5,441 bases of DNA from Candidatus Zixiibacteriota bacterium (GCA_022866585.1 JALHUP010000327.1:1-5441); one strand, 5' to 3'; numbered from the stretch's first letter, positions 1 through 4,750 are shown. Numbers and translations: made by a program. Notes: generated from the letters alone by a model not told the origin.

Positions 1-522
1 TGCTTGGTCTCGCATGATCACTTTGATCATAACTGCGTGTCTGTGGTCAAGGGAAAACCTGAAGTGGTGAAAGGGAGTGGAGAGAAAAAGGTAAAGAGCG
101 TCAATTTCAAAGGAGTGGAAGCATTTCATGATGAAAAAAAGGGAAGCCTAAGAGGAAAAGATACCATTTTTTTATGGGAGTTGGGTGGAATTAAATTTGC
201 CCATGTGGGAGATTTAGGAACCGAGCTTTCAGGAGATCAGATAAAACAGATGGGAGCAGTGGACGTTCTTTTCGTCCCTACAGGTGGATATTACACCATA
301 GATGCGAAGACCGCAGACAAAGTCGTCTCCAGCTTAAATCCCAAGGTGGTCATCCCCATGCATTATAAGACCGCGGTTATGGGATCAAGCTTCCCTATCG
401 CAGGAGTAGATGAATTTCTAAGGGGGAAAGAAAATGTGGTAAAAGTCGGTAAGAATTCCATCACCTTCCAAAAGGAGGCATTGCCTCAAAAGACCACCAT
501 CTATGTGTTGGAATATAAATAA
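1..522 (+). CDS. Metallo-beta-lactamase-fold hydrolase, UlaG-like (5' end missing)
   Basis: This is the C-terminal part of a metal-dependent hydrolase. The frame is open from base 1 (Cys-Leu-Val-Ser...) to TAA at 520-522, giving 173 visible residues. The TTG at 4-6 lies inside the first metal motif, so it is not the real start; the N-terminal strands, perhaps 50-70 residues, lie upstream. Metal-site landmarks are SHDHFDH (partial residues 4-10, the HxHxDH motif), FHD (42-44), HVGDLG (68-73, bridging Asp) and PMHYKT (119-124, last His). The PTGGYYTID stretch (93-101) before PMHY is typical of the COG2220 group, which includes L-ascorbate-6-phosphate lactonase UlaG but mostly contains enzymes of unknown substrate. 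It is probably cytoplasmic, since the visible part shows no membrane segment. The fold assignment is firm, but the substrate cannot be read from sequence. The next gene is 207 nt away across repeats, so cotranscription is uncertain. Confidence 0.9.
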   Translation, partial: CLVSHDHFDHNCVSVVKGKPEVVKGSGEKKVKSVNFKGVEAFHDEKKGSLRGKDTIFLWELGGIKFAHVGDLGTELSGDQIKQMGAVDVLFVPTGGYYTIDAKTADKVVSSLNPKVVIPMHYKTAVMGSSFPIAGVDEFLRGKENVVKVGKNSITFQKEALPQKTTIYVLEYK

Positions 523-528
523 AAAATC

Positions 529-573
529 AGGTGATAGGTTTTAGGTTTAAGGTGATAGGTGATACGTGATAGG
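529..573 (+). repeat. Heptad repeat arm, left (AGGTNNN units)
   Basis: Six consecutive 7-nt units start at 529, 536, 543, 550, 557 and 564 (AGGTGAT, AGGTTTT, AGGTTTA, AGGTGAT, AGGTGAT, ACGTGAT), followed by a partial unit AGG at 571-573. The period is exactly 7 with no slippage. The arm starts 6 nt after the hydrolase stop codon. It faces a matching arm at 660-715 on the opposite strand. No protein is encoded here. Confidence 0.85.
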
Positions 574-584
574 AAAAACTCACG

Positions 585-609
585 GCAGATGGAAGCAGAT
601 AAAGCAGAT
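585..609 (+). repeat. Three GCAGAT repeats
   Basis: GCAGAT occurs at 585-590, 595-600 and 604-609, spaced 10 and 9 nt, in a purine-rich strand. It lies between the two heptad arms. Purine-rich short-period sequence of this sort is common between genes in environmental bacterial genomes, and its function is unknown. A small perfect hairpin follows at 612-625 (GTATG, loop CGTT, CATAC). Confidence 0.6.
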
Positions 610-659
610 GAGTATGCGTTCATACGAATCTTTTATGAGTTTTAGGTTCTCTCTTTCCT

Positions 660-715
660 CAGACCTTATACCTTTAACCTTTCACCTTTGACCTTACACC
701 TTTCACCTAACACCT
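660..715 (-). repeat. Heptad repeat arm, right (NNNACCT units)
   Basis: Eight consecutive 7-nt units each end in ACCT, at 660-666 and onward through 709-715 (CAGACCT, TATACCT, TTAACCT, TTCACCT, TTGACCT, TACACCT, TTCACCT, AACACCT). Read on the minus strand they are AGGTNNN, the same unit as the left arm at 529-573. The arm ends 4 nt before the Shine-Dalgarno AGGAG (720-724) of the creatininase-family gene. A transcript crossing the gap could fold into a long imperfect hairpin between the arms. Confidence 0.85.
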
Positions 716-729
716 AATCAGGAGAACCC

Positions 730-1467
730 ATGCCCCTAAAATTAGAAAATATGAACTGGATGGAGTTTGAAGAATTAGTGCCCGGTAAGATTGATACCGT
801 GATTCTTCCTGTCGGAACCATTGAAGCTCATGGAGTAACTAATTTGGGCACCGACGTTACCATCCCGGTCTTCATTGCTGAAAGGATTGCAGAAGATCTG
901 AAGGCCATTATTGCTCCAGCCATCTATTACGGAATAACCAGGACATTGTATTCTTATCCCGGTTCTCTTACCGTAAGTTCACCGATTTTTGAAAGCTATT
1001 TGACCGAAATAATGCTTTCTTTGGCAGACAAAGGTTTCACAAGGCTTGTGGTGATGAATGGTCATGGAGGTCATATAGACGAGTTAAAAAATGCGGCGAT
1101 GAAGGTTCACCGGGAGAAAAAGGTAAAAGTGGCGGTGATTCACTGGTGGATTTTGTGTGAAGAGCTGACCAAAAAGTTTTTTGGGGAAGCTGGAGGACAT
1201 GCGGGCTTGGATGAAAATGCCGCAATTTTGGCTATCAATAAAGACCTGGTTAAAAAGAGAAGATACAAAAGGGACTTAGTCTATCTCCAAAAGAGTGGAG
1301 TCTATTCTCTTCCTGGACCCGGTTCAATTATAATCTACAAAGAAGGCGAAGGTTACCCGGATTTCGATGAGAAAAAAGCGATAAGCTACATGGATAAAGT
1401 AGTCAAAAAGGTAAAAGATGATGTTTTGGAAATTTTTGGAAAATGGGACTGGATGAGGTCGGAGTAG
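730..1467 (+). CDS. Creatininase-family metal-dependent amidohydrolase
   Basis: This 245-residue protein has the usual length for the creatininase / MftE / ArfB family, cytoplasmic metalloenzymes that hydrolyse amide bonds in small molecules or trim peptides. The motif PVGTIEAHG (27-35) carries the likely metal ligands E32 and H34. Next are D42 in GTD (40-42), YPGSLT (76-81), NGHGGH (110-115, ligand H112) and GGHAGLDEN (155-163), whose acidic residues D161/E162 sit where the family has its HAGxxET glutamate. Known members act on creatinine, on a formamide in archaeal flavin/F420 biosynthesis, or on the mycofactocin precursor. No mycofactocin or flavin genes are visible here, so the substrate is open. 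The start is ATG with AGGAG at 720-724, five bases upstream. Departures from the consensus (EAHG for EQHG, NGHGGH for NGHGGN) suggest a divergent subfamily. Family is confident, specific reaction is not. Confidence 0.92.
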   Translation: MPLKLENMNWMEFEELVPGKIDTVILPVGTIEAHGVTNLGTDVTIPVFIAERIAEDLKAIIAPAIYYGITRTLYSYPGSLTVSSPIFESYLTEIMLSLADKGFTRLVVMNGHGGHIDELKNAAMKVHREKKVKVAVIHWWILCEELTKKFFGEAGGHAGLDENAAILAINKDLVKKRRYKRDLVYLQKSGVYSLPGPGSIIIYKEGEGYPDFDEKKAISYMDKVVKKVKDDVLEIFGKWDWMRSE

Positions 1468-1481
1468 CAAGACTTGTCTTG
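1468..1481. repeat. Small hairpin abutting the creatininase-family stop codon
   Basis: CAAGAC, loop TT, GTCTTG form a perfect 6-bp inverted repeat directly after the TAG at 1465-1467. No T-run follows, so it is not a convincing intrinsic terminator. It could mark a 3' end or be another short mobile palindrome. Confidence 0.5.
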
Positions 1482-1496
1482 CGTCAATCGTCGTAG

Positions 1497-1539
1497 CGCC
1501 CGATCTCAAGACACAGAAGTCGTGCCATCGTGTCGGGCG
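1497..1539 (+). repeat. 43-nt palindromic repeat element, copy 1
   Basis: Terminal inverted repeats CGCCCGA (1497-1503) and TCGGGCG (1533-1539) enclose 29 nt. The whole unit matches copy 2 (3763-3844, opposite orientation, after removal of a 39-nt insert) at about 34 of 43 positions by hand alignment without gaps. The first 18 nt match at 17 positions. It fills much of the 121-nt gap between the creatininase-family and nitroreductase genes. It is too short to encode anything. Confidence 0.75.
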
Positions 1540-1578
1540 TAGCTCATTTTCGGAGACCAACAAAGAAAATATTCAAAA

Positions 1579-1583
1579 AGAGG
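1579..1583 (+). promoter_or_regulatory. Ribosome binding site fixing the nitroreductase start
   Basis: AGAGG lies 5 nt before the ATG at 1589. An in-frame GTG at 1583 overlaps this Shine-Dalgarno sequence and has no site of its own, so ATG 1589 is the better start. It also gives the family's usual N-terminus, MNVFEAIKTRRSIRSF. Confidence 0.7.
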
Positions 1584-1588
1584 TGCAG

Positions 1589-2101
1589 ATGAACGTCTTT
1601 GAGGCAATCAAAACCAGAAGAAGCATCAGAAGTTTCGATGACAGACCAATTGAAGAGGAAAAGCTTTTAAGGGTTTTAGAGGCAGGGAGACTTGCTCCCT
1701 CTGCTAAAAACCGTCAGGAGTGGAGATACGTGGTGGTGAAAGACAAGGAATTGAAGAAAAAATTGGCGGTGGCGGCAAATAACCAATATTTCATGGCTGA
1801 AGCTCCGGTGATAATCGTAGGATGCGCCACCTTGGTCAACTATGTTCTATCCTGCGGTCAGCCTGCTTATACCATAGATGTATCTATTTCCATGGATCAT
1901 ATAACTCTCCAGGCGGTAGAGGACGGATTGGGAACCTGCTGGATTGGAGCTTTTAAGGAAGATGAGGTGAAAAGAATTTTAAATATCCCGGAAGATATAA
2001 GGGTGGTCGAGCTTATGCCCTTAGGTTATCCCAAATTCCATCCTGAACCCAAGCCCAGAAAAAGATTGGATGAAATCGTCTTCTACGACCGCTGGCAATA
2101 G
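1589..2101 (+). CDS. Nitroreductase-family FMN oxidoreductase (short form)
   Basis: This 170-residue protein belongs to the nitroreductase superfamily (COG0778), homodimeric flavoenzymes that use NAD(P)H to reduce nitro compounds, quinones or related acceptors in the cytoplasm. N-terminal RRSIRSF (10-16) supplies the arginines that contact FMN phosphate. LAPSAKNRQEWRYVVV (35-50) corresponds to the family's APSxxNxQPWxF signature. PVIIVGCA (73-80), the helix around IDVSISMDHITLQAV (96-110) and GLGTCWIGAF (113-122) form the rest of the flavin site and dimer core. LMPLGYP (142-148) is the usual C-terminal strand. It is shorter than the roughly 200-220 residues of enterobacterial NfsB and matches the compact versions common in anaerobes and thermophiles. 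Natural substrates are usually unknown for these. Cys79, Cys89 and Cys117 give no recognisable cluster motif. The gene stands 121 nt after the creatininase-family gene with a repeat between, so an operon is possible but unproven. Confidence 0.92.
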   Translation: MNVFEAIKTRRSIRSFDDRPIEEEKLLRVLEAGRLAPSAKNRQEWRYVVVKDKELKKKLAVAANNQYFMAEAPVIIVGCATLVNYVLSCGQPAYTIDVSISMDHITLQAVEDGLGTCWIGAFKEDEVKRILNIPEDIRVVELMPLGYPKFHPEPKPRKRLDEIVFYDRWQ

Positions 2102-2166
2102 GGAGGTTTGAAAAAAAAGCCTCGTCGGACACTGAATTAAAAAACAAAAGAGTCAAATATTTTTGT

Positions 2167-2177
2167 AGCCGCAGGCT
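2167..2177. repeat. GTAG-headed mini-palindrome
   Basis: AGCC, loop GCA, GGCT form a 4-bp palindrome, with GTAG at 2165-2168 at its left edge. It is weak alone. It resembles the other GTAG-headed palindromes at 1493, 2657 and 3759. Confidence 0.35.
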
Positions 2178-2205
2178 TATGGTCATCAACTAATTATCGT
2201 GACGA

Positions 2206-2297
2206 TCCTACATAGTGTGGTGAGAGGAAACATAGGGGCGACCCTTGTGGTCGCCCGTAAAACCAGTTCGGGAGGGGACAAGCCCCTTTCCTACATA
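2206..2297. repeat. Hairpin cluster bounded by 9-nt direct repeats
   Basis: TCCTACATA occurs at 2206-2214 and again at 2289-2297. Between them lie a perfect 8-bp hairpin (2236-2243 GGGCGACC, loop 2244-2248, 2249-2256 GGTCGCCC) and a 5-bp hairpin (AGGGG 2273-2277, loop ACAAG, CCCCT 2283-2287). The direct repeats could be target-site duplications around a small inserted unit, or parts of the repeats themselves. The hairpin type with a short CTTGT loop is widespread between genes in environmental genomes. Confidence 0.55.
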
Positions 2298-2386
2298 AGC
2301 TTTCCGAGAAAAAATACTATGTTCACAAAATCTGTCAAATTAAAAAGTTGATAACCATTAGCCTGCGAAGAGGGACTCAGATTCTT

Positions 2387-2459
2387 GCAAAGAAAGTTCT
2401 TCACCGAATCCAACAACTCTTTGCACAAAAATCCAAAGCCTTCGAACAATATTTGTGCA
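2387..2459 (+). ncRNA. Candidate structured RNA with two competing helices
   Basis: GCAAAGA (2387-2393) can pair with TCTTTGC (2418-2424). TGCACAAA (2422-2429) can pair with TTTGTGCA (2452-2459). The two stems share bases 2422-2424, so they cannot both form fully. A strong intrinsic terminator follows 60 nt downstream. This layout could be a small RNA or a transcription-attenuating leader, but no known RNA family is recognised and no open gene follows directly. Pairing is seen in the sequence; function is inferred and speculative. Confidence 0.25.
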
Positions 2460-2518
2460 TTGATTTCAAGTCATAGCTAATCTAACGCTTTATACGACAG
2501 CACTTATCTTATTATTTT

Positions 2519-2552
2519 AAAGCCACTTGCTCTGATGTTAAGTGGCTTTTTT
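2519..2552 (+). terminator. Strong Rho-independent terminator
   Basis: A perfect 10-bp stem AAAGCCACTT (2519-2528) / AAGTGGCTTT (2540-2549) encloses an 11-nt loop. It runs into six T residues at 2547-2552, then ATTA. It lies 418 nt beyond the nitroreductase stop, so it ends either a long 3' untranslated region of the upstream genes or an independent RNA from within 2300-2518. Confidence 0.85.
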
Positions 2553-2568
2553 ATTATGGCATATTGGT

Positions 2569-2577
2569 TGCTATAAT
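2569..2577 (+). promoter_or_regulatory. Extended -10 promoter candidate
   Basis: TGCTATAAT is a perfect extended -10 element (TGnTATAAT), starting 17 nt past the terminator's T-run. No good -35 is seen; TTTTAT at 2549-2554 is poor. If active, it would give a leader of more than 300 nt to the gene at 2909. Confidence 0.4.
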
Positions 2578-2659
2578 GAAAAATGGAAGTTGAAGGGTTG
2601 AAATTTATTTAGAGTTTTTAAGGAGTTCATTTTGAAAACTTAACCTCAGGAATCGCGTA

Positions 2660-2680
2660 GCAGAGCCTTCATGGCTCTGC
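2660..2680. repeat. Perfect 8-bp hairpin, GTAG-headed
   Basis: GCAGAGCC (2660-2667), loop TTCAT, GGCTCTGC (2673-2680). GTAG at 2657-2660 precedes it. No T-run follows, so it is more likely a short intergenic palindromic repeat than a terminator. Confidence 0.65.
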
Positions 2681-2834
2681 AGACTAGGAAATGAGGAAGA
2701 AATTATTTTGGCGGAAGCGGTGACTGTTGACCCATTTGAAGCATCCGAATTTGGGAAAAAGAGCAACATTCAAAAGAAGGGATTTGCTTTATATGACTGA
2801 AAACTAAAAGCCATCTTTTACCTTCTCTTTTTGA

Positions 2835-2863
2835 TTGACTAATTTTCAGAAATATGTTAGATT
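2835..2863 (+). promoter_or_regulatory. Sigma-70-type promoter for the gene at 2909
   Basis: TTGACT (2835-2840), a 17-nt spacer and TAGATT (2858-2863), with TGT immediately upstream of the -10 (2855-2857) as an extended element. The -35 matches the consensus at 5 of 6 positions and the -10 at 4 of 6. Transcription would begin near 2870, giving a leader of about 40 nt with a strong AGGAGG at 2898-2903. Confidence 0.55.
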
Positions 2864-2908
2864 AGCCCAAAATAAAGAAGACCACTCAAAAGAAGAGAGG
2901 AGGGAGAG

Positions 2909-3751
2909 ATGGTTAAAAAAAGAAGTAAATTGGCAGAATCCCTGTATGGGATGATGCTGATCTTTTTGATCGTCAGCTCACTTGTAGTGAGCGGGGCGAA
3001 TCCATCGGCCTTTGCTCAAGAAAAAGAAAAGGTGAGGGTAAAGCCAGTGTCAGAGTTTTCAACCATACAGCCACGTAAACTGATTAGTTGTCCCACCGCC
3101 GGTCTTTTGCCCAGAGGAAGCTTCGATTTCGACATAAGGATTTATGGAAACGGCGGGGTGGTGACCACCATCGATGTGGGTTTGATGCGAAGATTTATGA
3201 TCGGGGTCTCCTTCGGAGGAGAAAATATCATCGGGGAGGGGGATGCCAACTGGAATCCGAGGATAGAGTTTTTAGCCAAATATAGGCTGATCAACGAGAG
3301 TTATGCTTTTCCCGCATTTGCGTTAGGGTATGATTCCCAAGGGAGCGGAGCCTTTGATGATAGCTTGGATAGATACGTGTATAAATCGAAAGGTTTCTAT
3401 GCGGTGATGAGCAAAAATTATCTGGCTGCGGAAATCCCGGTTAGTTTCCACTTCGGCGCAAATTATAGCCTGGAAAATGCCGATAAAGACAAAGATGTAT
3501 CCGTATTCTTTGGGGCGGATGCACAAGTTTCAGAAAATTTGGGTTTCTTAGCAGAATATGACTTAGCTACAAACGATGATGGATTTAAGGACAAATACGG
3601 GCAGGGCTATGGCTATCTGAATGTGGGAATCCAATGGATCTTTTTGAACAGATTACAGCTGGAGTTCCATTTCAGGAATATCCTGCTCAACCGAAAGGAC
3701 ATCTCCACCTGGGGAAGGGAGTTCAGGATTGTTTATTTTGAGATGTTTTAA
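2909..3751 (+). CDS. Exported beta-barrel-like outer-membrane protein, function unknown
   Basis: This 280-residue protein starts at ATG 2909, five bases after AGGAGG (2898-2903). It has a basic N-terminus (KKRSK), a hydrophobic core (about 12-30) and a probable signal peptidase site after AFA (34-36), followed by QEKEK. The mature part has alternating polar/hydrophobic strands rich in aromatics and glycine, with acidic turns such as the segments around 105-115 and the DKDKD loop. It ends in a C-terminal phenylalanine (IVYFEMF), the signature of strands inserted by the BAM machinery. A conserved-looking block, ISCPTAGLLPRGSFDFD (59-75), leads into the first strands. It resembles hypothetical YjbH-type outer-membrane proteins seen in candidate-phylum genomes, but I cannot name a function. 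A channel or envelope structural role is inferred. The next two genes are also exported. Only one Cys (61) is visible, and there is no enzyme motif. Confidence 0.8.
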   Translation: MVKKRSKLAESLYGMMLIFLIVSSLVVSGANPSAFAQEKEKVRVKPVSEFSTIQPRKLISCPTAGLLPRGSFDFDIRIYGNGGVVTTIDVGLMRRFMIGVSFGGENIIGEGDANWNPRIEFLAKYRLINESYAFPAFALGYDSQGSGAFDDSLDRYVYKSKGFYAVMSKNYLAAEIPVSFHFGANYSLENADKDKDVSVFFGADAQVSENLGFLAEYDLATNDDGFKDKYGQGYGYLNVGIQWIFLNRLQLEFHFRNILLNRKDISTWGREFRIVYFEMF

Positions 3752-3762
3752 AAAGGAAGTAG

Positions 3763-3844
3763 CGTCCGACGTTTCTGCACGAATTCTGTCCTTCGACTTT
3801 GCTCAGGACGGTGAGCTTGTCGAACCGTGTCTTGAGATCGGACG
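3763..3844 (-). repeat. 43-nt palindromic repeat element, copy 2, interrupted
   Basis: Terminal inverted repeats CGTCCGA (3763-3769) and TCGGACG (3838-3844) bound an 82-nt unit. Removing 39 nt (3788-3826) leaves exactly 43 nt that aligns to copy 1 (1497-1539) in reverse orientation. The third stem pair is T:A here and C:G in copy 1, so pairing is preserved. It begins 11 nt after the stop of the barrel gene. No T-run follows on the + strand, so it is not a standard terminator. Confidence 0.75.
3788..3826. repeat. 39-nt TTCGAC...GTCGAA palindromic repeat nested in copy 2
   Basis: TTCGAC (3792-3797) pairs with GTCGAA (3819-3824) and GCTCA (3801-3805) with TGAGC (3812-3816). The loop is GGACGG, with a small internal bulge of 3/2 nt. 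The pattern is the familiar CTTCGAC..GCTCAGGACGG repeat found between genes in very diverse environmental bacteria. It is absent from copy 1, so it appears to be an insertion into the older 43-nt element. Confidence 0.75.
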
Positions 3845-4119
3845 AAAAAACTTATATTAAGCAATATTTTTGGGTGATTTTGGCGTAGATACTTTTAGGA
3901 TGGTGTGAAAGCTTAGAAGCATTCTCTTTCGTTCGTGTAATTTTTTTATCGAGCAAAATTGAATTTACAGAAAAAACTGCTTAGTTAGTGAAAACAAAAA
4001 TGATTCTTGACCACAAGTTTTTGGAAAAAACCGTGTCATAAAGATAGATGGAGGGTTAAAAAGAAAGGAAGATAATGACTCCGATTAAATAGTCACCCTC
4101 TGTCGAGGAGATGCTGAAG
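3845..4119. other. AT-rich leader region before the haem lipoprotein gene
   Basis: No gene is supported here. The stretch is AT-rich. It has a bulged hairpin at 3907-3930 (GAAAG..AGAA GCA TTCT..CTTTC) with a T-run at 3941-3947, too far downstream for a clear terminator. A possible but weak promoter is TTGGAA (4021-4026) with TAGATG (4045-4050), spacing 18. A tiny five-codon frame (ATG 4075 to TAG 4092, MTPIK), preceded by AAAGGAAG, lies just upstream of the lipoprotein start. The control elements are suggestive only. Confidence 0.4.
4105..4110 (+). promoter_or_regulatory. Ribosome binding site fixing the lipoprotein start
   Basis: GAGGAG ends directly against an ATG at 4111, leaving no spacer, but is 9 nt before the in-frame ATG at 4120. 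The second ATG is therefore the more likely start. It gives MKNRFIWLG..., a normal signal peptide. Confidence 0.65.
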
Positions 4120-4647
4120 ATGAAAAATAGATTTATATGGCTGGGTATTTTGCTCATTATGGTGGGGGTATTTGCGGTGGGTTGTTACACCGTGCTGATG
4201 CATCCACTGGTGCAGGGGGAAGAAGAGGCAACGGTAGAACATACCGGCGAGTATTATAGGGAGCACTGCACCGACTGCCATGGAGATTACCATAGCTATC
4301 CTTATGGGTACTATTATGGGTATTATCCGGACTACTACTGGAGTTCCCCTCGCTGGGGACACTATTACGCTTATCCCTGGTGGTGGGATAGATATTGGTC
4401 AAATAATGACAACGAGGTGGAATCTGTTCCTAAAAGCGACGAGAAAGCGGAAAGAAGGAGAGGTTTGGAGCCCCCGTATGTTCCACAACAGAGCGGAACT
4501 CCAGCACCCTTCATCAGTATACCCCCTCAAACAAATGAAGGGCAACCGCTCCAGATAGGAAATGAGGGAAATTCCACAACCACTACGGAGCAAAAAAAAG
4601 AGGAAAAACCCAAAGACACGAAAGCCCCAAAGCGGAGAAAAGAATAA
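4120..4647 (+). CDS. Tyr/Trp-rich lipoprotein with a single CxxCH haem-c motif
   Basis: This 175-residue exported protein has a basic N-terminus, a hydrophobic core (5-20) and the lipobox-like AVGC (19-22), so Cys22 is probably lipidated. Ala at -3 is less usual than Leu. HCTDCHGDYH (49-58) holds a classical CxxCH motif (50-54) for covalent haem c, which would place the protein outside the cytoplasmic membrane, where c-type cytochromes mature. It is followed by a striking run (57-93) of Tyr, Trp, Gly and Pro (GYYYGYYPDYYW, YPWWWDRYW). The last 75 or so residues are charged, Pro/Thr/Lys-rich and probably disordered. I recognise no named family. It is too small for a normal cytochrome-c fold around the motif, so haem may be held differently, or the motif may bind metal. 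Electron transfer or envelope scaffolding are guesses. Flanking genes also encode exported proteins. Confidence 0.8.
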   Translation: MKNRFIWLGILLIMVGVFAVGCYTVLMHPLVQGEEEATVEHTGEYYREHCTDCHGDYHSYPYGYYYGYYPDYYWSSPRWGHYYAYPWWWDRYWSNNDNEVESVPKSDEKAERRRGLEPPYVPQQSGTPAPFISIPPQTNEGQPLQIGNEGNSTTTTEQKKEEKPKDTKAPKRRKE

Positions 4648-4723
4648 ACAGAGCCTAACCAACATCAGTTTAATCCGTTTGAGGTCTCTGAAAAAGTCAA
4701 ATCGGGAAAGGTTTTGCTGGAAT

Positions 4724-4750
4724 GTCAAGCTTTAGCTTGACCTAAAGCTT
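4724..4750. repeat. Two overlapping, mutually exclusive palindromes
   Basis: GTCAAGCT (4724-4731) pairs with AGCTTGAC (4734-4741) across a 2-nt loop. AAGCTTTAG (4727-4735) pairs with CTAAAGCTT (4742-4750) across a 6-nt loop. The stems share bases, so only one can form. No T-run follows. It sits in the 166-nt gap between the lipoprotein and barrel genes, of which the rest shows nothing clear. Confidence 0.6.

Larger units (their letters stand above)
2102..2908. other. 807-nt intergenic region without a supported gene
   Basis: No open frame here has a convincing start, Shine-Dalgarno sequence and family signature. Two short frames were examined. One is a + strand run ending at the TGA near 2797, about 30 codons from a TTG or GTG. 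The other is a minus-strand run of about 50 codons across roughly 2300-2470. Both lack recognisable motifs. The region instead holds a GU-containing stem at 2103-2123 (GAGGTTT/AAGCCTC), several compact hairpins, one strong terminator and promoter candidates, listed separately. Decayed gene remnants cannot be excluded. Confidence 0.6.

Noticed and set aside
529..715. CRISPR array
   Set aside because: The repeats are 7 nt, contiguous without spacers, and point in opposite directions in the two arms.
2221..2270. Possible tRNA or RNase P-like fragment (GAGGAAA and AGTTCGG motifs)
   Set aside because: No cloverleaf, acceptor stem or other conserved blocks could be found around these short matches.
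2300..2472. Minus-strand open frame of about 50 codons, and a + strand frame of similar length
   Set aside because: Neither has a good start with a Shine-Dalgarno sequence, and the predicted peptides show no recognisable motif. Both overlap the paired-stem region.
2707..2797. Short + strand frame containing VDPFEASEFGKKSN
   Set aside because: It would start with TTG or GTG, has no ribosome site and is only about 30 codons. It may be a gene remnant, but nothing identifies it.
3907..3947. Hairpin followed by seven T residues, considered as terminator of the barrel gene
   Set aside because: The stem is AT-rich with a bulge, and about 10 nt separate it from the T-run, which is outside normal intrinsic terminator geometry.
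4007..4042. Promoter TTGACC with CATAAA before the lipoprotein gene
   Set aside because: The spacing is 24 nt, too long for a sigma-70 promoter.
4093..4728. Several long frames on the minus strand and in another + frame over the lipoprotein gene
   Set aside because: They are shadows of the Tyr/Trp-rich coding sequence. The chosen frame has a signal peptide, lipobox, CxxCH motif and ribosome site.
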